A stretch of 64,000 nucleotides of DNA. Origin: JAOPZW01 sp963835295 (lineage in GTDB: Bacteria > Actinomycetota > Thermoleophilia > Solirubrobacterales > Solirubrobacteraceae). The notes below the pieces were generated by a model that saw nothing but the letters and a program-made list of their open reading frames with translations, was not told the DNA's origin and did not search any database. The DNA is taken from the NCBI GenBank assembly GCA_963835295.1, contig CAWIEX010000010.1, positions 496,001 through 560,000 on the forward strand. Reading direction: 5' to 3'. Below, one piece after another: positions 32,447 to 40,487 of this stretch. A program made the position numbers and the translations under genes. Position 1 is the first letter of the stretch, and each line of letters begins with the position of its first letter.

Positions 32447-33511
32447 GCTCGGCGAGCTCGCGCGCGAGCTCGGCCAGGCGCGCGCGGACCTCGTCGGCGA
32501 GGACGCTCGCGCTGTCGGCGGGGGCGCGCATCTCGGCGGCCAGTCCCGGGTGCTCGCGCGCGAGGCGCCCCGCCGCATCGAGGACCTCCGGCTCGACCGC
32601 AATCGGGGCGCCGGTGACCAGCGCGAGGGTGAGCGCGTCGCTCGGGCGCGCGTCGACCTCGCTGCCGTCGGCGAGGACGGCGACCGCGTAGAAGACGCTG
32701 TCGGCCAGGCGGCTGACGCGCACCTCGCGCAACGCGCCGCCGGCGGCCGCCAGCAGCGCCTGGGCGAAGTGGTAGGCCCCGGGCGCGGCAGCTCGACCTC
32801 CTCGAGGGCGGCGACGAGCGACAGGGCCTCGGGCGTCCCGACCCAGATCGGCAGGCGCCGCTCGCCGCCGACCTCCTCGAGCACGACGATGTGGCGCTCG
32901 GGGCGGTCGGTGGGGCGGCGCACGTCGGCGACGGACATGGGCACGGCGGTGGGCATGGCGAACTCCTCTCGATGGACGTCGACGAGCTCGTGGCGCAGCG
33001 CGCCGCGAGCTTTGTGCAACCGCGTCTTGACCGCGCCCGGGCGCGTGCCGAGGCGCCCGGCCACCTCGGCGTGGCTGAGCCCCGCGAGGTGAAAGAGCGC
33101 CACCGCCGCGCGCTGGCCGGCGGGCAGCGCCGCGATCGCCGCCCGCACGCGCTCGGCGATCTGCGCGGCCTCGGCGGCCTCCTGCGGCCCGGGGCCGGGC
33201 GCCGGCGTGTCCGCGGCGTCCGCTCGCGACCAGCGCGCGCGCTCCTGCAGCGCGCGCCGGCACAGGTTCAGCCCGATCCCGATCAGCCAGGCCCCGAAGC
33301 GCCCGGGTTCGCGGAGCCGCTCCAAGCCGACGAGGGCGGTGACGACCGCCTCCTGCGCGGCGTCGGCGGCCAGCTCGCCGTCGGCGCTCGCCCGGCGGCA
33401 GGTGGCGAGCAGGACGCCGTAATGGCGCTCGACGAGCATGGCGAATGCGCGGCGATCGCCTCCGCGGGCGGCGGCCACGAGGTCGGCATCGGGTCTGTCG
33501 CGAAGGGTCAT
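32409..33511 (-). pseudogene. ECF-type sigma factor fused to a bifunctional-nuclease (BFN) domain, split by a -1 frameshift
   Basis: The first frame (from ATG 33511) encodes sigma region 2 (AFAMLVERHYGVLLATC) and region 4 (LSHAEVAGRLGTRPGAVKTR), then runs without a stop into a BFN domain (ERHIVVLEEVGG, LPIWVGTPEALSL). Near 32780 the homology moves into the -1 frame (AYHFAQALLAAAGG, VDARPSDALTLAL) and ends at 32409. The shift point is CCCGGGG on the coding strand, which fits X-XXY-YYZ slippage, with GAGGAGG about 13 bases upstream. It is a sequencing or assembly indel, a real mutation, or programmed frameshifting. An intact product would be about 367 residues. Confidence 0.75.
32777..32783 (-). 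other. Candidate frameshift site CCCGGGG in the sigma/BFN gene
   Basis: Reading CGC CCG GGG and slipping back one base gives CCC GGG GCC TAC, which restores the BFN frame exactly. A Shine-Dalgarno-like GAGGAGG lies about 13 bases upstream, as in stimulated bacterial -1 shifts, and GC-rich foldable sequence follows. A missing base in the C or G run would give the same picture. Confidence 0.45.
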
Positions 33512-33604
33512 CACGGGTGCATGGGGTAGTGCGTCGAACGGCCGTCCAGGTCACCCTGCGACCTGATGCCCACGTTATGCCGTCGCGCGTACCGTCGATC
33601 GGCG

Positions 33605-34429
33605 ATGGACGAGCTGCGCTTCCGCCGGGTGCACGTCGCCGGCGCCGGGGGTCTCCTGGGCACCGCGGTGGCCGGCGAGCTCGAGGCCGCTGGCCACGAG
33701 CTGCTGCACGCGACCGCACCGGTCGACGCGGTCGTCCATTGCCCCGCCCCGGAGCCCCCCGGGCGCCTGACGCACCGCCGCCTCGCCGCGCATCGCCGCG
33801 GCGAGGAGGCGCGTGCGCGGGCCTTGGCCCAGGACGCCCTGGTCTCCGACGCCCGGCTGGTCCACGTGGGTACGGCCTTCGCGTGGGGCGACCACGGCTC
33901 GAGCTGGATCGACGAGCGCACGCCGCAGCGCCCGGCGCCGCTGGGCGCGGGTGACGCTGACGTGGCGCGCCACCTGCTCGCCCTGCGCGAGGAGCGCGGC
34001 CTCGACGTCGTCTTCGTCGCGCTCGGCCTCGTCTACGGCCCCGGGGGCCTGTTCGAGCGCGCGCTGCTCGACCCGCGCGCGCGGGTCGTGGGATGGGGCG
34101 GGAACTACCTGAGCTGCGTGCATGTCGACGACGCTGCCCGTGCGGTCGCGGCCGCCCTGCAGCGCGGGACCGCGGGGACGACCTACCTCGCCGTCGACGA
34201 CGAGCCGATGACCCAGCGCGCGGTGGCCGACGTCGCCGCCGATGCCGCCGGGCGCCCTCGCCCGGGGACCGCGTCGCTGGGCCTGGCCGGCGCCCGCGTC
34301 GGCTTCGCGCTGGCGCGCTCGCTGGCCGCCTCCCAGCGCGTGCGCAACGCCCGCGCCAAGGCCGAGCTGGGCTGGGCGCCGCGCTTTCCGACCCTCCGCG
34401 ACGGAGTCTGGACCGCCCTGCCACGCTGA
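33605..34429 (+). CDS. NAD(P)-dependent epimerase/dehydratase-like protein (extended SDR)
   Basis: The protein has 274 residues. The Rossmann signature is VAGAGGLLGTAVAGEL at the N-terminus. The body follows extended-SDR order, with VHVGTAFAWG, VYGPGGLFERALL, a substrate-side WGGNYLSCVHVDDAARAV and a C-terminal GWAPRFPTLRDGV. The usual YxxxK catalytic pair is not visible (region reads GDADVARHL), so it may bind rather than epimerise, or be an atypical reductase. It converges on the DUF2804-like gene. Confidence 0.75.
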   Translation: MDELRFRRVHVAGAGGLLGTAVAGELEAAGHELLHATAPVDAVVHCPAPEPPGRLTHRRLAAHRRGEEARARALAQDALVSDARLVHVGTAFAWGDHGSSWIDERTPQRPAPLGAGDADVARHLLALREERGLDVVFVALGLVYGPGGLFERALLDPRARVVGWGGNYLSCVHVDDAARAVAAALQRGTAGTTYLAVDDEPMTQRAVADVAADAAGRPRPGTASLGLAGARVGFALARSLAASQRVRNARAKAELGWAPRFPTLRDGVWTALPR

Positions 34430-34468
34430 TCGTCCTCGCCCGCGACGAGCATCGCGGGGGAGGACGGC

Positions 34469-35293
34469 TCACCAACGCGCGCGGTGGCGCTCCATGACAC
34501 CGTGGCCGCTCGCCAGCTCCGTGCCGTCGGGCAGCGTGCCGGCGAAGGTCCCGAACGGCTGGCGGTAGTCGCTGGCGACGAGCAGCAGGTCGTCGCGGCG
34601 CACACGCTCCGCCTCGGGCGCGAAGCGCAGGTCGCCGACGGCGTCGAGGCCTTCGGCGAAGGTGACGGGCCCGACCTCGCGCGGCTCGCCGTCGATCCAC
34701 ACGGTGCGCTCGCTGCCTTGCGGCGCGTCGTGGATCCCGGCCACGAGGTTCCACACGATCGCCTCGCCGCCCGTCGCAACGCCGGCGCCGGCGCTCCACT
34801 CCCACGCGGTGTGGCGCGCGTGGTAGCCGGCCGTCTCGTCGATCAGGCCGGGCGCGTCGACCGCGAGCGTGCGGCCCTCCAGCGTGACCAGCCCGGCGGC
34901 GCGGATCGGCGACTTGCGCGTCCAGACGTAGGAGGCGCCGTGGCGGCTGACGACCTCGACCGGCTCGCCCGCCGGCTGGAGGACGAGATCGAGAGCGACC
35001 TCGCGGTCGGCCACGCGAACGGCGCCGTCGGGCAGCGCGACGCGGCCGCGGCGCAGGACGGTGCGCTCCCACAGGCGCTCGCCCTCGCGGTCCCAGACCG
35101 CCCAGAAGGTCTGCGGGATCCCCGCGACGTGGACGGTGCCCGCGCACAGCATCAGCTCGGGGCCATAGACGCCCACGTAGCGCCAGCGCTTGAGCGGCCG
35201 GCGACCCACCCGGCGCGGCATCGGCCCGGGGGGCAGGGCGAGCCCTGCGGGGCGGACTCTGCCATCGCCCCGGTGGGGCAGCGCGTCGAGCAT
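34469..35293 (-). CDS. DUF2804-like protein
   Basis: The protein has 274 residues from ATG 35293. Conserved-looking blocks include RRPLKRWRYVGVYGPELMLC, TFWAVWDREGERLWERT, AGYHARHTAWEWSAGAG, VWNLVAGIHDAP and a final FGTFAGTLPDG, which match my recollection of DUF2804, a family without known chemistry. No signal or membrane segment. The gene faces away from a C-N hydrolase/TetR pair across an 18-bp palindrome and may be under that TetR protein's control. Confidence 0.6.
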   Translation of the reverse strand: MLDALPHRGDGRVRPAGLALPPGPMPRRVGRRPLKRWRYVGVYGPELMLCAGTVHVAGIPQTFWAVWDREGERLWERTVLRRGRVALPDGAVRVADREVALDLVLQPAGEPVEVVSRHGASYVWTRKSPIRAAGLVTLEGRTLAVDAPGLIDETAGYHARHTAWEWSAGAGVATGGEAIVWNLVAGIHDAPQGSERTVWIDGEPREVGPVTFAEGLDAVGDLRFAPEAERVRRDDLLLVASDYRQPFGTFAGTLPDGTELASGHGVMERHRARW

Positions 35294-35312
35294 GCGGGCT
35301 ATGCTCTCCGCG

Positions 35313-35330
35313 ATTGACTCATCAGTCAAT
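35313..35330. promoter_or_regulatory. 18-bp palindromic operator in a divergent promoter region
   Basis: ATTGACT and AGTCAAT are exact inverted arms around CATC. The site lies 20 bases upstream of the DUF2804-like start and just before the ribosome site of the hydrolase-TetR transcript. TetR-family proteins bind palindromes of this size, and one is encoded in the plus-strand pair, so autoregulation of both directions is likely. TTGACT may also serve as a -35 hexamer. Confidence 0.6.
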
Positions 35331-35377
35331 CTCGGAGGAGAGGGAGAGATCAGACGCCAGTACTTCGTGCCGCCGCC

Positions 35378-36184
35378 GTGCAGCTGACGGCGACTCCGGA
35401 CAAAGCCCGCAACCTCGAGACGGCGGATCGCCTCGTGCGCCGCGCCGCGGCCGACGGCGCGCGCCTCATCGTGCTGCCGGAGAAGTGGAGCGTCCTCGGG
35501 CACGGCGAGGATCTGCAGGCCGGCGCCGAGCCGCTCGACGGCCCCGCGGTGACGTGGGCGCGCGAGGCCGCGCGCGAGCTGGGCATCGACCTCGTCGCAG
35601 GCTCGGTCTCCGAGCGCGTCGAGGGCGAGGAGAAGCTGCGCAACACCTCGCTGCACATCCGCCCCGACGGCGAGATCGCGGCCACCTACCGCAAGGTCCA
35701 CATGTTCGACGTCGAGGTCGACGGCACCGTCTACCGCGAGTCCGCCCACGAGGAGCCGGGCGACGAGGTCGTGCTCAGCGCCACCGCCGACGGCGTCGAG
35801 CTGGGGCTGACCGTCTGCTACGACGTGCGCTTCCCCGAGCTCTACCGCATCCTCGCGATCAGGGGCGCGCGCATCGTGACCGTCCCCGCGGCCTTCACGC
35901 TGCCCACCACGCGCGACCATTGGGAGGTCCTCGTGCGCGCCCGCGCGATCGAGAACCAGAGCTTCGTCATCGCGGCCAACCAGGTGGGCCAGCACGCCGA
36001 GGGCCTGCGGTCCGGCGGACGCTCGCTGATCGTCGACCCGTGGGGCCTCGTGCTCGCGCAGGCCGCCGACGCGGAGACCGTGATCACCGCAGACCTCGAC
36101 CTCGACGCCCAGACCGCGATCCGCACGCGGCTGCCGTCGCTGGCCAACCGCCGTCCCGCGGCCTACCGCTGGCCCGACGCCTGA
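35378..36184 (+). CDS. Carbon-nitrogen hydrolase (nitrilase superfamily amidase)
   Basis: The Glu-Lys-Cys triad is visible: Glu in VLPEKWS near residue 31, Lys in YRKVHMFDV near 107, Cys in LTVCYDVRFPELYR near 147. The family hydrolyses amides, often omega-amides or N-carbamoyl compounds. The 268-residue product from GTG 35378 begins at QLTATP and lacks the first residues of the usual opening strand. The strand itself is encoded upstream in frame (RAAAV), but no ATG, GTG or TTG precedes it, and a strong GGAGGAGAGGGAGAG lies 30 bases upstream. A start-codon mutation, sequence error or unusual start is possible. Confidence 0.85.
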   Translation: MQLTATPDKARNLETADRLVRRAAADGARLIVLPEKWSVLGHGEDLQAGAEPLDGPAVTWAREAARELGIDLVAGSVSERVEGEEKLRNTSLHIRPDGEIAATYRKVHMFDVEVDGTVYRESAHEEPGDEVVLSATADGVELGLTVCYDVRFPELYRILAIRGARIVTVPAAFTLPTTRDHWEVLVRARAIENQSFVIAANQVGQHAEGLRSGGRSLIVDPWGLVLAQAADAETVITADLDLDAQTAIRTRLPSLANRRPAAYRWPDA

Positions 36185-36804
36185 TGGCCGCCCGCAACGA
36201 GAAGCTGGCCGCGGAGAAGCGGCGGTTGATCCTCGATGCCGCCGTGCGCGTCTTCGCCAAGCAGGGCTTCAACCAGTGCCGCGTGAGCGACATCGCCGAC
36301 GAGGCCGGCGTCGCCTACGGCCTCGTGTACCACTACTTCCGCTCCAAGGACGAGGTCCTCGACACGCTCTTCCTCGAGCGCTGGAACGTCATGCTCGACG
36401 TCATCCGCGAGCTCGACGGCCAGGACCTCGCGCCGCGCGAGAAGCTCTACGCGATCGCGTCGTTCATCGTGGACTCCTACAGCCACGACCCGGACCTGAT
36501 GAAGGTCATCATCGTCGAGGTCACGCGCGCGGCGAACTCGTTCGGCCAGACGCACCTGCAGAAGATCACCGAGGCCTACGAGCTGATCGCCGGGATCGTC
36601 GAGCGCGCCCAGGCCGACGGCGCGTTCAAGGACACCGTCACGCCGCGCTTCGCAGCGCTGGCCTTCTACGGCGCGATCGAGCAGGTCCTCTCGGGCTGGA
36701 TCTTCGAGACGCTGCCCCACGGCGAGGCCGAGTTCGAGGAGGCCAAGACGCTCGTGGTCGAGACGATCTGCGGCGGCCTCGACGCTGCTCCCGCGACCGC
36801 GTGA
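36184..36804 (+). CDS. TetR/AcrR family transcriptional regulator
   Basis: The protein has 206 residues. N-terminal helix-turn-helix: ILDAAVRVFAKQGFNQCRVS, then IADEAGVAYGLVYHYFRSKD, close to FadR-like acyl-CoA-responsive regulators in style. The C-terminal ligand domain is helical, with GQTHLQKITEAYELIAGIVE. It overlaps the hydrolase stop (TGATG), so the two are co-transcribed, and it probably binds the palindrome at 35313-35330. Ligand unknown. Confidence 0.9.
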   Translation: MAARNEKLAAEKRRLILDAAVRVFAKQGFNQCRVSDIADEAGVAYGLVYHYFRSKDEVLDTLFLERWNVMLDVIRELDGQDLAPREKLYAIASFIVDSYSHDPDLMKVIIVEVTRAANSFGQTHLQKITEAYELIAGIVERAQADGAFKDTVTPRFAALAFYGAIEQVLSGWIFETLPHGEAEFEEAKTLVVETICGGLDAAPATA

Positions 36805-36819
36805 GATAGGGTCCGGCCG

Positions 36820-36954
36820 ATGGACAACGACATGGCCAAGCGCCTCATGTGGTCGGGGCTGCTCGCCGGTCTCGGCGCCCTCGCGTCGATCGCCACCACG
36901 CGCGTGGCGGCGATGATCTGGCGCCGGGCCTTCGGGGAAGATCCGCCGGAGTGA
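36820..36954 (+). CDS. Short membrane protein, DUF4235-like (44 aa)
   Basis: A 44-residue protein starting at ATG 36820, with one or two hydrophobic segments (SGLLAGLGALASIATTRVAA) followed by MIWRRAFGEDPPE. The W-R-R-x-F-G-E-x-P-P ending resembles small actinobacterial DUF4235 proteins. It overlaps the next start (GTGA) and begins a cluster of four tiny membrane-associated genes. Confidence 0.65.
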   Translation: MDNDMAKRLMWSGLLAGLGALASIATTRVAAMIWRRAFGEDPPE

Positions 36955-37175
36955 CCGAGGACCTCCACAGCCCCACGACCGCCGGGCCGCAGCCCACGCC
37001 GGTCGTGGGCGCTTCCGACGCGAGCACCGACCAGCCCGCCGGCACCGCCGCGGACAGCGGTCTGCCGGGCCCGTTGGCGAACCTGCCGGTCGAGGAGCAC
37101 CCCGAGATCCTGGTGGGAGCCGCCTTCGCCGGCGGTATCGTCGCCGCCTTCATCCTCAAACGGCTGGGCCGATGA
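36951..37175 (+). CDS. Small single-span membrane protein (74 aa)
   Basis: From GTG 36951: a polar, Pro/Thr-rich N-terminus and a C-terminal membrane helix (EILVGAAFAGGIVAAFILKRLGR), so tail-anchored. The gene overlaps both neighbours by four bases and is thus coupled to the Holin-X protein. I do not recognise a named family; proteins of this form commonly sit beside Holin-X and DUF3618 genes in actinobacteria. Confidence 0.65.
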   Translation: MTEDLHSPTTAGPQPTPVVGASDASTDQPAGTAADSGLPGPLANLPVEEHPEILVGAAFAGGIVAAFILKRLGR

Positions 37176-37606
37176 CCGACCAGCAGCAGAGCACCGACAC
37201 CACCACGCAGAACATCGCCCAGGCGATCCAGGAGGTCTCCGATCGCGCCACGCTGCTCGTGCGGGAGGAGATCGAGCTGGCCAAGGTCGAGGTGACCGAG
37301 AAGATCACGAAGCTCATCAAGGGCGCGGTCGTCGGGATCGCGGCCGGCATCTTCGTCGTCTTCGCCCTCATCTATCTCCTGCACGGCTTCGCGTGGCTGA
37401 CGTGGTACGAGCTGTTCCCCGACGACCAGTTCTTCTGGGGCTTCTTCGTCGTGGCGGCGGTGCTCCTGTTGCTCGGTGCGCTGGCCGGTTACATCGCGGC
37501 CCGCGCCATGAAGTCGGGCGCGCCGCCCACGCCCGCCATGGCGATCGACGAGGCCAAGCTCATCAAGGAGACCGTCCAGTCCAAGCACCCGGAACGGACC
37601 ATCTAG
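37172..37606 (+). CDS. Phage holin family (Holin-X) protein
   Basis: The protein has 144 residues: an N-terminal amphipathic helix (LLVREEIELAKVEVTEKITK), two membrane helices (about 50-73 and 88-112), then a charged tail. This is the Actinobacterial Holin-X pattern. Despite its name the family is chromosomal and not evidence of a prophage; it is thought to act in membrane or envelope physiology. It is co-transcribed with DUF3618 and two small membrane genes. Confidence 0.85.
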   Translation: MTDQQQSTDTTTQNIAQAIQEVSDRATLLVREEIELAKVEVTEKITKLIKGAVVGIAAGIFVVFALIYLLHGFAWLTWYELFPDDQFFWGFFVVAAVLLLLGALAGYIAARAMKSGAPPTPAMAIDEAKLIKETVQSKHPERTI

Positions 37607-37608
37607 GC

Positions 37609-37833
37609 ATGCCGACCCGTACGCCCGAGGAGATCCGCGCCTCGATCGAGTCCAACCGCATGGAGCTCGCGCACTCGCTCACGCGACTGCGCGGCGAGGT
37701 GGCCGAGATCACCGACTGGCGCAAGCAGATCGCCCAGCACCAGAAGCAGGTGCTCATCGGCGCCGCCGTGGCCGGCTTCGTCATCGGTGGCGGCATCGCC
37801 GCGGTCGGTGGCCTCTTCCGCCGCCGCCGGTAG
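37609..37833 (+). CDS. DUF3618 protein
   Basis: The protein has 74 residues. Starts with TPEEIRASIESNRMELAHSL, the typical DUF3618 opening (a helix of I/E/R pattern), followed by a C-terminal membrane helix (VLIGAAVAGFVIGGGIAAVGG) and a basic end. Function unknown; regularly paired with Holin-X proteins. The TAG stop overlaps the GTG of psuG. Confidence 0.8.
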   Translation: MPTRTPEEIRASIESNRMELAHSLTRLRGEVAEITDWRKQIAQHQKQVLIGAAVAGFVIGGGIAAVGGLFRRRR

Positions 37834-38735
37834 TGCCCACCCTCAGCGAGCCGGTCCGCCAGGCGCTCGACGCGGGCGGAGCCGTCGTCGCCCTCGAGTC
37901 GACGATCATCGCCCACGGCCTGCCGCGCCCGCGCAACCTCGCGGTCGCGCGCGAGCTCGAGGCCGCCGTGGCCGCGGCCGGCGCGGTGCCGGCGACCATC
38001 GCCGTGCTCGACGGCGAGGCCCACATCGGCCTCGACGACGACGGGCTGGCGCGCATCGCGACCGAAGACCTGGCGAAGCTCAGCGTCCGCGACCTGCCGC
38101 TGGCGTCCGCGCGGCGCGCCGACGGTGCCACCACGGTGGCCGCCACCGCCCACCTCGCCGCACGGGCGGGCATCCGCGTCTTCGCCACCGGCGGCCTGGG
38201 CGGCGTGCACCGCGGCGCGCGCGAGTCGTGGGACGAGTCGGCCGACCTGCTCGCCCTGGCGCGCACGTCGATCACCGTGGTGGCCGCCGGCGTGAAGTCG
38301 ATCCTCGACGTCGGGGCCACGCTCGAGCGCCTGGAGACGCTGGGCGTCGGCGTGGCCGGCTGGCAGACCGGACGCTTCCCCGGCTTCTACCTGACCGACG
38401 GCGGCTTCGATCTCGACTGGCGCGTGGAGGATGCCGACGAGGTCGCCGCGGCGATGGCGGCGGCCGACGAGCTCGGCGTCGAGGGCGCGCTCGTGGTGGC
38501 CAACCCGATCGCGGCCGGCGAGCAGCTCGACCCGGCCGAGCACGAGCGCGTCCTGGCCGAGGGACTCGAGCGCGCGCGGGCGGCCGGCGTCACCGGCAAG
38601 GCGGTGACGCCCTTCCTGCTCGACCACCTGCACCGCGCGACGGAGGGTCGCTCGCTGGAGGTCAACATCGCGGTGGCGCGTGGCAACGCATCGGTGGCGG
38701 GCGCCATCGCCGCGGCGTGGGCGGCCCGCGCGTGA
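37833..38735 (+). CDS. psuG: Pseudouridine-5'-phosphate glycosidase
   Basis: The protein has 300 residues. It splits pseudouridine 5'-phosphate to uracil and ribose 5-phosphate using manganese. Family landmarks: VVALESTIIAHGLPRPRN at the N-terminus, TTVAATAHLAARAGIRVFATGGLGGVHRG in the middle, KSILDVGATLERLE and VANPIAAGEQL. GTG 37833 overlaps the DUF3618 stop. It is followed, with a GTGA overlap, by a PfkB kinase that probably makes its substrate. Confidence 0.94.
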   Translation: MPTLSEPVRQALDAGGAVVALESTIIAHGLPRPRNLAVARELEAAVAAAGAVPATIAVLDGEAHIGLDDDGLARIATEDLAKLSVRDLPLASARRADGATTVAATAHLAARAGIRVFATGGLGGVHRGARESWDESADLLALARTSITVVAAGVKSILDVGATLERLETLGVGVAGWQTGRFPGFYLTDGGFDLDWRVEDADEVAAAMAAADELGVEGALVVANPIAAGEQLDPAEHERVLAEGLERARAAGVTGKAVTPFLLDHLHRATEGRSLEVNIAVARGNASVAGAIAAAWAARA

Positions 38736-39553
38736 TCCTCGTCGTCGGCGACGTGATGGACGACCTCGTGGTCCGCCCGCTCGGCCCCTTGGTGCCCCGC
38801 AGTGACACGCCGGCGCACATGGAGCGCCACCCCGGCGGCTCGGGGGCCAACACGGCGGCGTGGCTGGGCGTCCTCGGCGCCGAGGTGCGCTTCGCCGGGC
38901 GCGTCGGGCTGGCCGACCTGCGCCGCCACGCGCGCGCCCTGGAGGCCTGCGGCGTCGACGCGCGGCTGGCAGGCGACGCCAGCACCCCCACCGGCAGCAT
39001 CGTCGTCCTCGCCCACGACCGCTCGATGTTCACCGACCGCGGGGCCAACCTCGCCCTCTGCCGCGACGACCTGCCCGACGACCTGCTCGAGGGCGTCGAG
39101 CACGTGCACGTGTCGGGTTACTCGCTGCTGGAGGAGGGGCCGCGGTCGGCCGTGCTCGGGCTCGTCGCGCGCGGCGGCGTGCCGTGGTCGGTCGACCCCG
39201 CCTCGCACGCGTTCGTGGCCGGCACGCCGTTCCTGGAGTGGACCGCCGGCGCCAGCGTCTGCTTCCCCAACGAGGACGAGGCCCGCGTCCTGGGCGACGG
39301 CCTCGCCGACGCCTACGAGGTCGTCGTGCTCAAGCGCGGCCGGGGGGGCGTGCGCGTCCTGCGCCGTGGGGCGGAGCCCGTCGACATACCGGCCACGACC
39401 GCCGCCGCCGTCGACCAGACCGGCGCCGGCGACGCCTTCGCCGCCGGCTACCTGGCGGCGCTCGTGCGCGGCGAGGACGACGCGGCGTGTGCGCAGGCGG
39501 CGGTGCGCGCCGCGACGGAGGCGGTCAGCCGGCCGGGCGCGCGGCCGCGGTAG
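38732..39553 (+). CDS. PfkB family carbohydrate kinase, probable pseudouridine kinase
   Basis: The protein has 273 residues. PfkB signatures: HPGGSGANTAAWLGVLGAE near residue 34 and DQTGAGDAFAAGYLAALV near 230 (catalytic Asp). It overlaps psuG, the standard arrangement of psuK-psuG in pseudouridine catabolism, so phosphorylation of pseudouridine is the best guess. A ribokinase-like role cannot be excluded from sequence alone. Confidence 0.85.
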   Translation: MILVVGDVMDDLVVRPLGPLVPRSDTPAHMERHPGGSGANTAAWLGVLGAEVRFAGRVGLADLRRHARALEACGVDARLAGDASTPTGSIVVLAHDRSMFTDRGANLALCRDDLPDDLLEGVEHVHVSGYSLLEEGPRSAVLGLVARGGVPWSVDPASHAFVAGTPFLEWTAGASVCFPNEDEARVLGDGLADAYEVVVLKRGRGGVRVLRRGAEPVDIPATTAAAVDQTGAGDAFAAGYLAALVRGEDDAACAQAAVRAATEAVSRPGARPR

Positions 39554-39604
39554 GGTGCCCTGGCCGCGCAGCATCGCCGACGCCACGCGGCAGACGACAG
39601 GCCC

Positions 39605-40462
39605 CTACCGCAGCAGCGCCAACGGGATGCCGCCGACCCCGACCAGGCCCGGGCCCGCGTGCGCGCCGATGACCGGCCCGATCTCCGACACGAAGAGCGG
39701 CTCGCTGCCGAAGATCTCGCGCCCGCTGGCGACCAGGCGCTCGCACACGTCGGGCGCCTGGATGTGCTGGATGACCCAGCCGTCGGCGCCGTCGTCGTGG
39801 CGCGACTGCAGGTAGTGGACCATCCGCTCGAAGGCCCGCCCCGCGGTGCGCACGCGCTCGATGGGGACGATCTCGCCGTCGAAGGTGAGGATGGGCTTGA
39901 TCTTCAGCGCGCCGCCGAGCCAGGCCTGCGCTGCGCCGATGCGCCCGCCGCGCTGCAGGTACTCGAGCGTGTCGACCGCGAACCACAGGCGCGTGGCGCC
40001 CGACGCCTCGCGGGCGCGGGCCGCGACGGCCTCGACGTCAGCGCCGGCGCGCGCGGCCGCCGAGGCGGCGAGCACGACCATGCCGAGCGCGCCGCAGGCG
40101 AGCTTCGTGTCGATGACCTCGATGCGGGCACCCGAGGCGGCCAGCTCGCCCGCCGCTTGGCGGGCCGCGTCGACCGTGCCCGAGATCCCGCCCGCGAGGT
40201 GGATCGAGACGATGTCGCGGCCGTCGCGCACGAGCGGCTCGTAGACGGCCAGGAAGTCGCCGATCGACGGCTGCGACGTGGTCGGAAGCGTGTTGGCCCG
40301 GCGCAGGGCGTCGTAGAACGCGGCGAGGTCGACGATGTCGGCCTCGCGAGCGGTGTGCTCCCCGTCCTTGACGTAGAGGCTGACCTCGCCGACGCCGAGC
40401 TCGGTGACGGTCTCCCGCGGCAGGTAGTGGGTGGTGTCGGTCACCACCGCGACGTCCGGCAT
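39605..40462 (-). CDS. DegV family fatty-acid-binding protein
   Basis: The protein has 285 residues. DegV proteins bind a fatty acid and, as FakB, present it to the kinase FakA. Visible features: VAVVTDTTHYLP at the N-terminus, TSQPSIGDFLAVYEPL near 60, IHLAGGISGTVDAARQAA near 88 and LEYLQRGGRIG near 165. No FakA kinase is in the window. It is divergent from the epimerase gene, with 25 bases between starts. Confidence 0.92.
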   Translation of the reverse strand: MPDVAVVTDTTHYLPRETVTELGVGEVSLYVKDGEHTAREADIVDLAAFYDALRRANTLPTTSQPSIGDFLAVYEPLVRDGRDIVSIHLAGGISGTVDAARQAAGELAASGARIEVIDTKLACGALGMVVLAASAAARAGADVEAVAARAREASGATRLWFAVDTLEYLQRGGRIGAAQAWLGGALKIKPILTFDGEIVPIERVRTAGRAFERMVHYLQSRHDDGADGWVIQHIQAPDVCERLVASGREIFGSEPLFVSEIGPVIGAHAGPGLVGVGGIPLALLR

Positions 40463-40487
40463 GCCGGCACCCTAGATAATCACCCCG

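Noticed and set aside
37172..37606. A holin gene as a sign of a prophage
   Set aside because: Holin-X proteins are ordinary chromosomal genes in actinobacteria. No lysin, capsid, terminase or integrase is adjacent.
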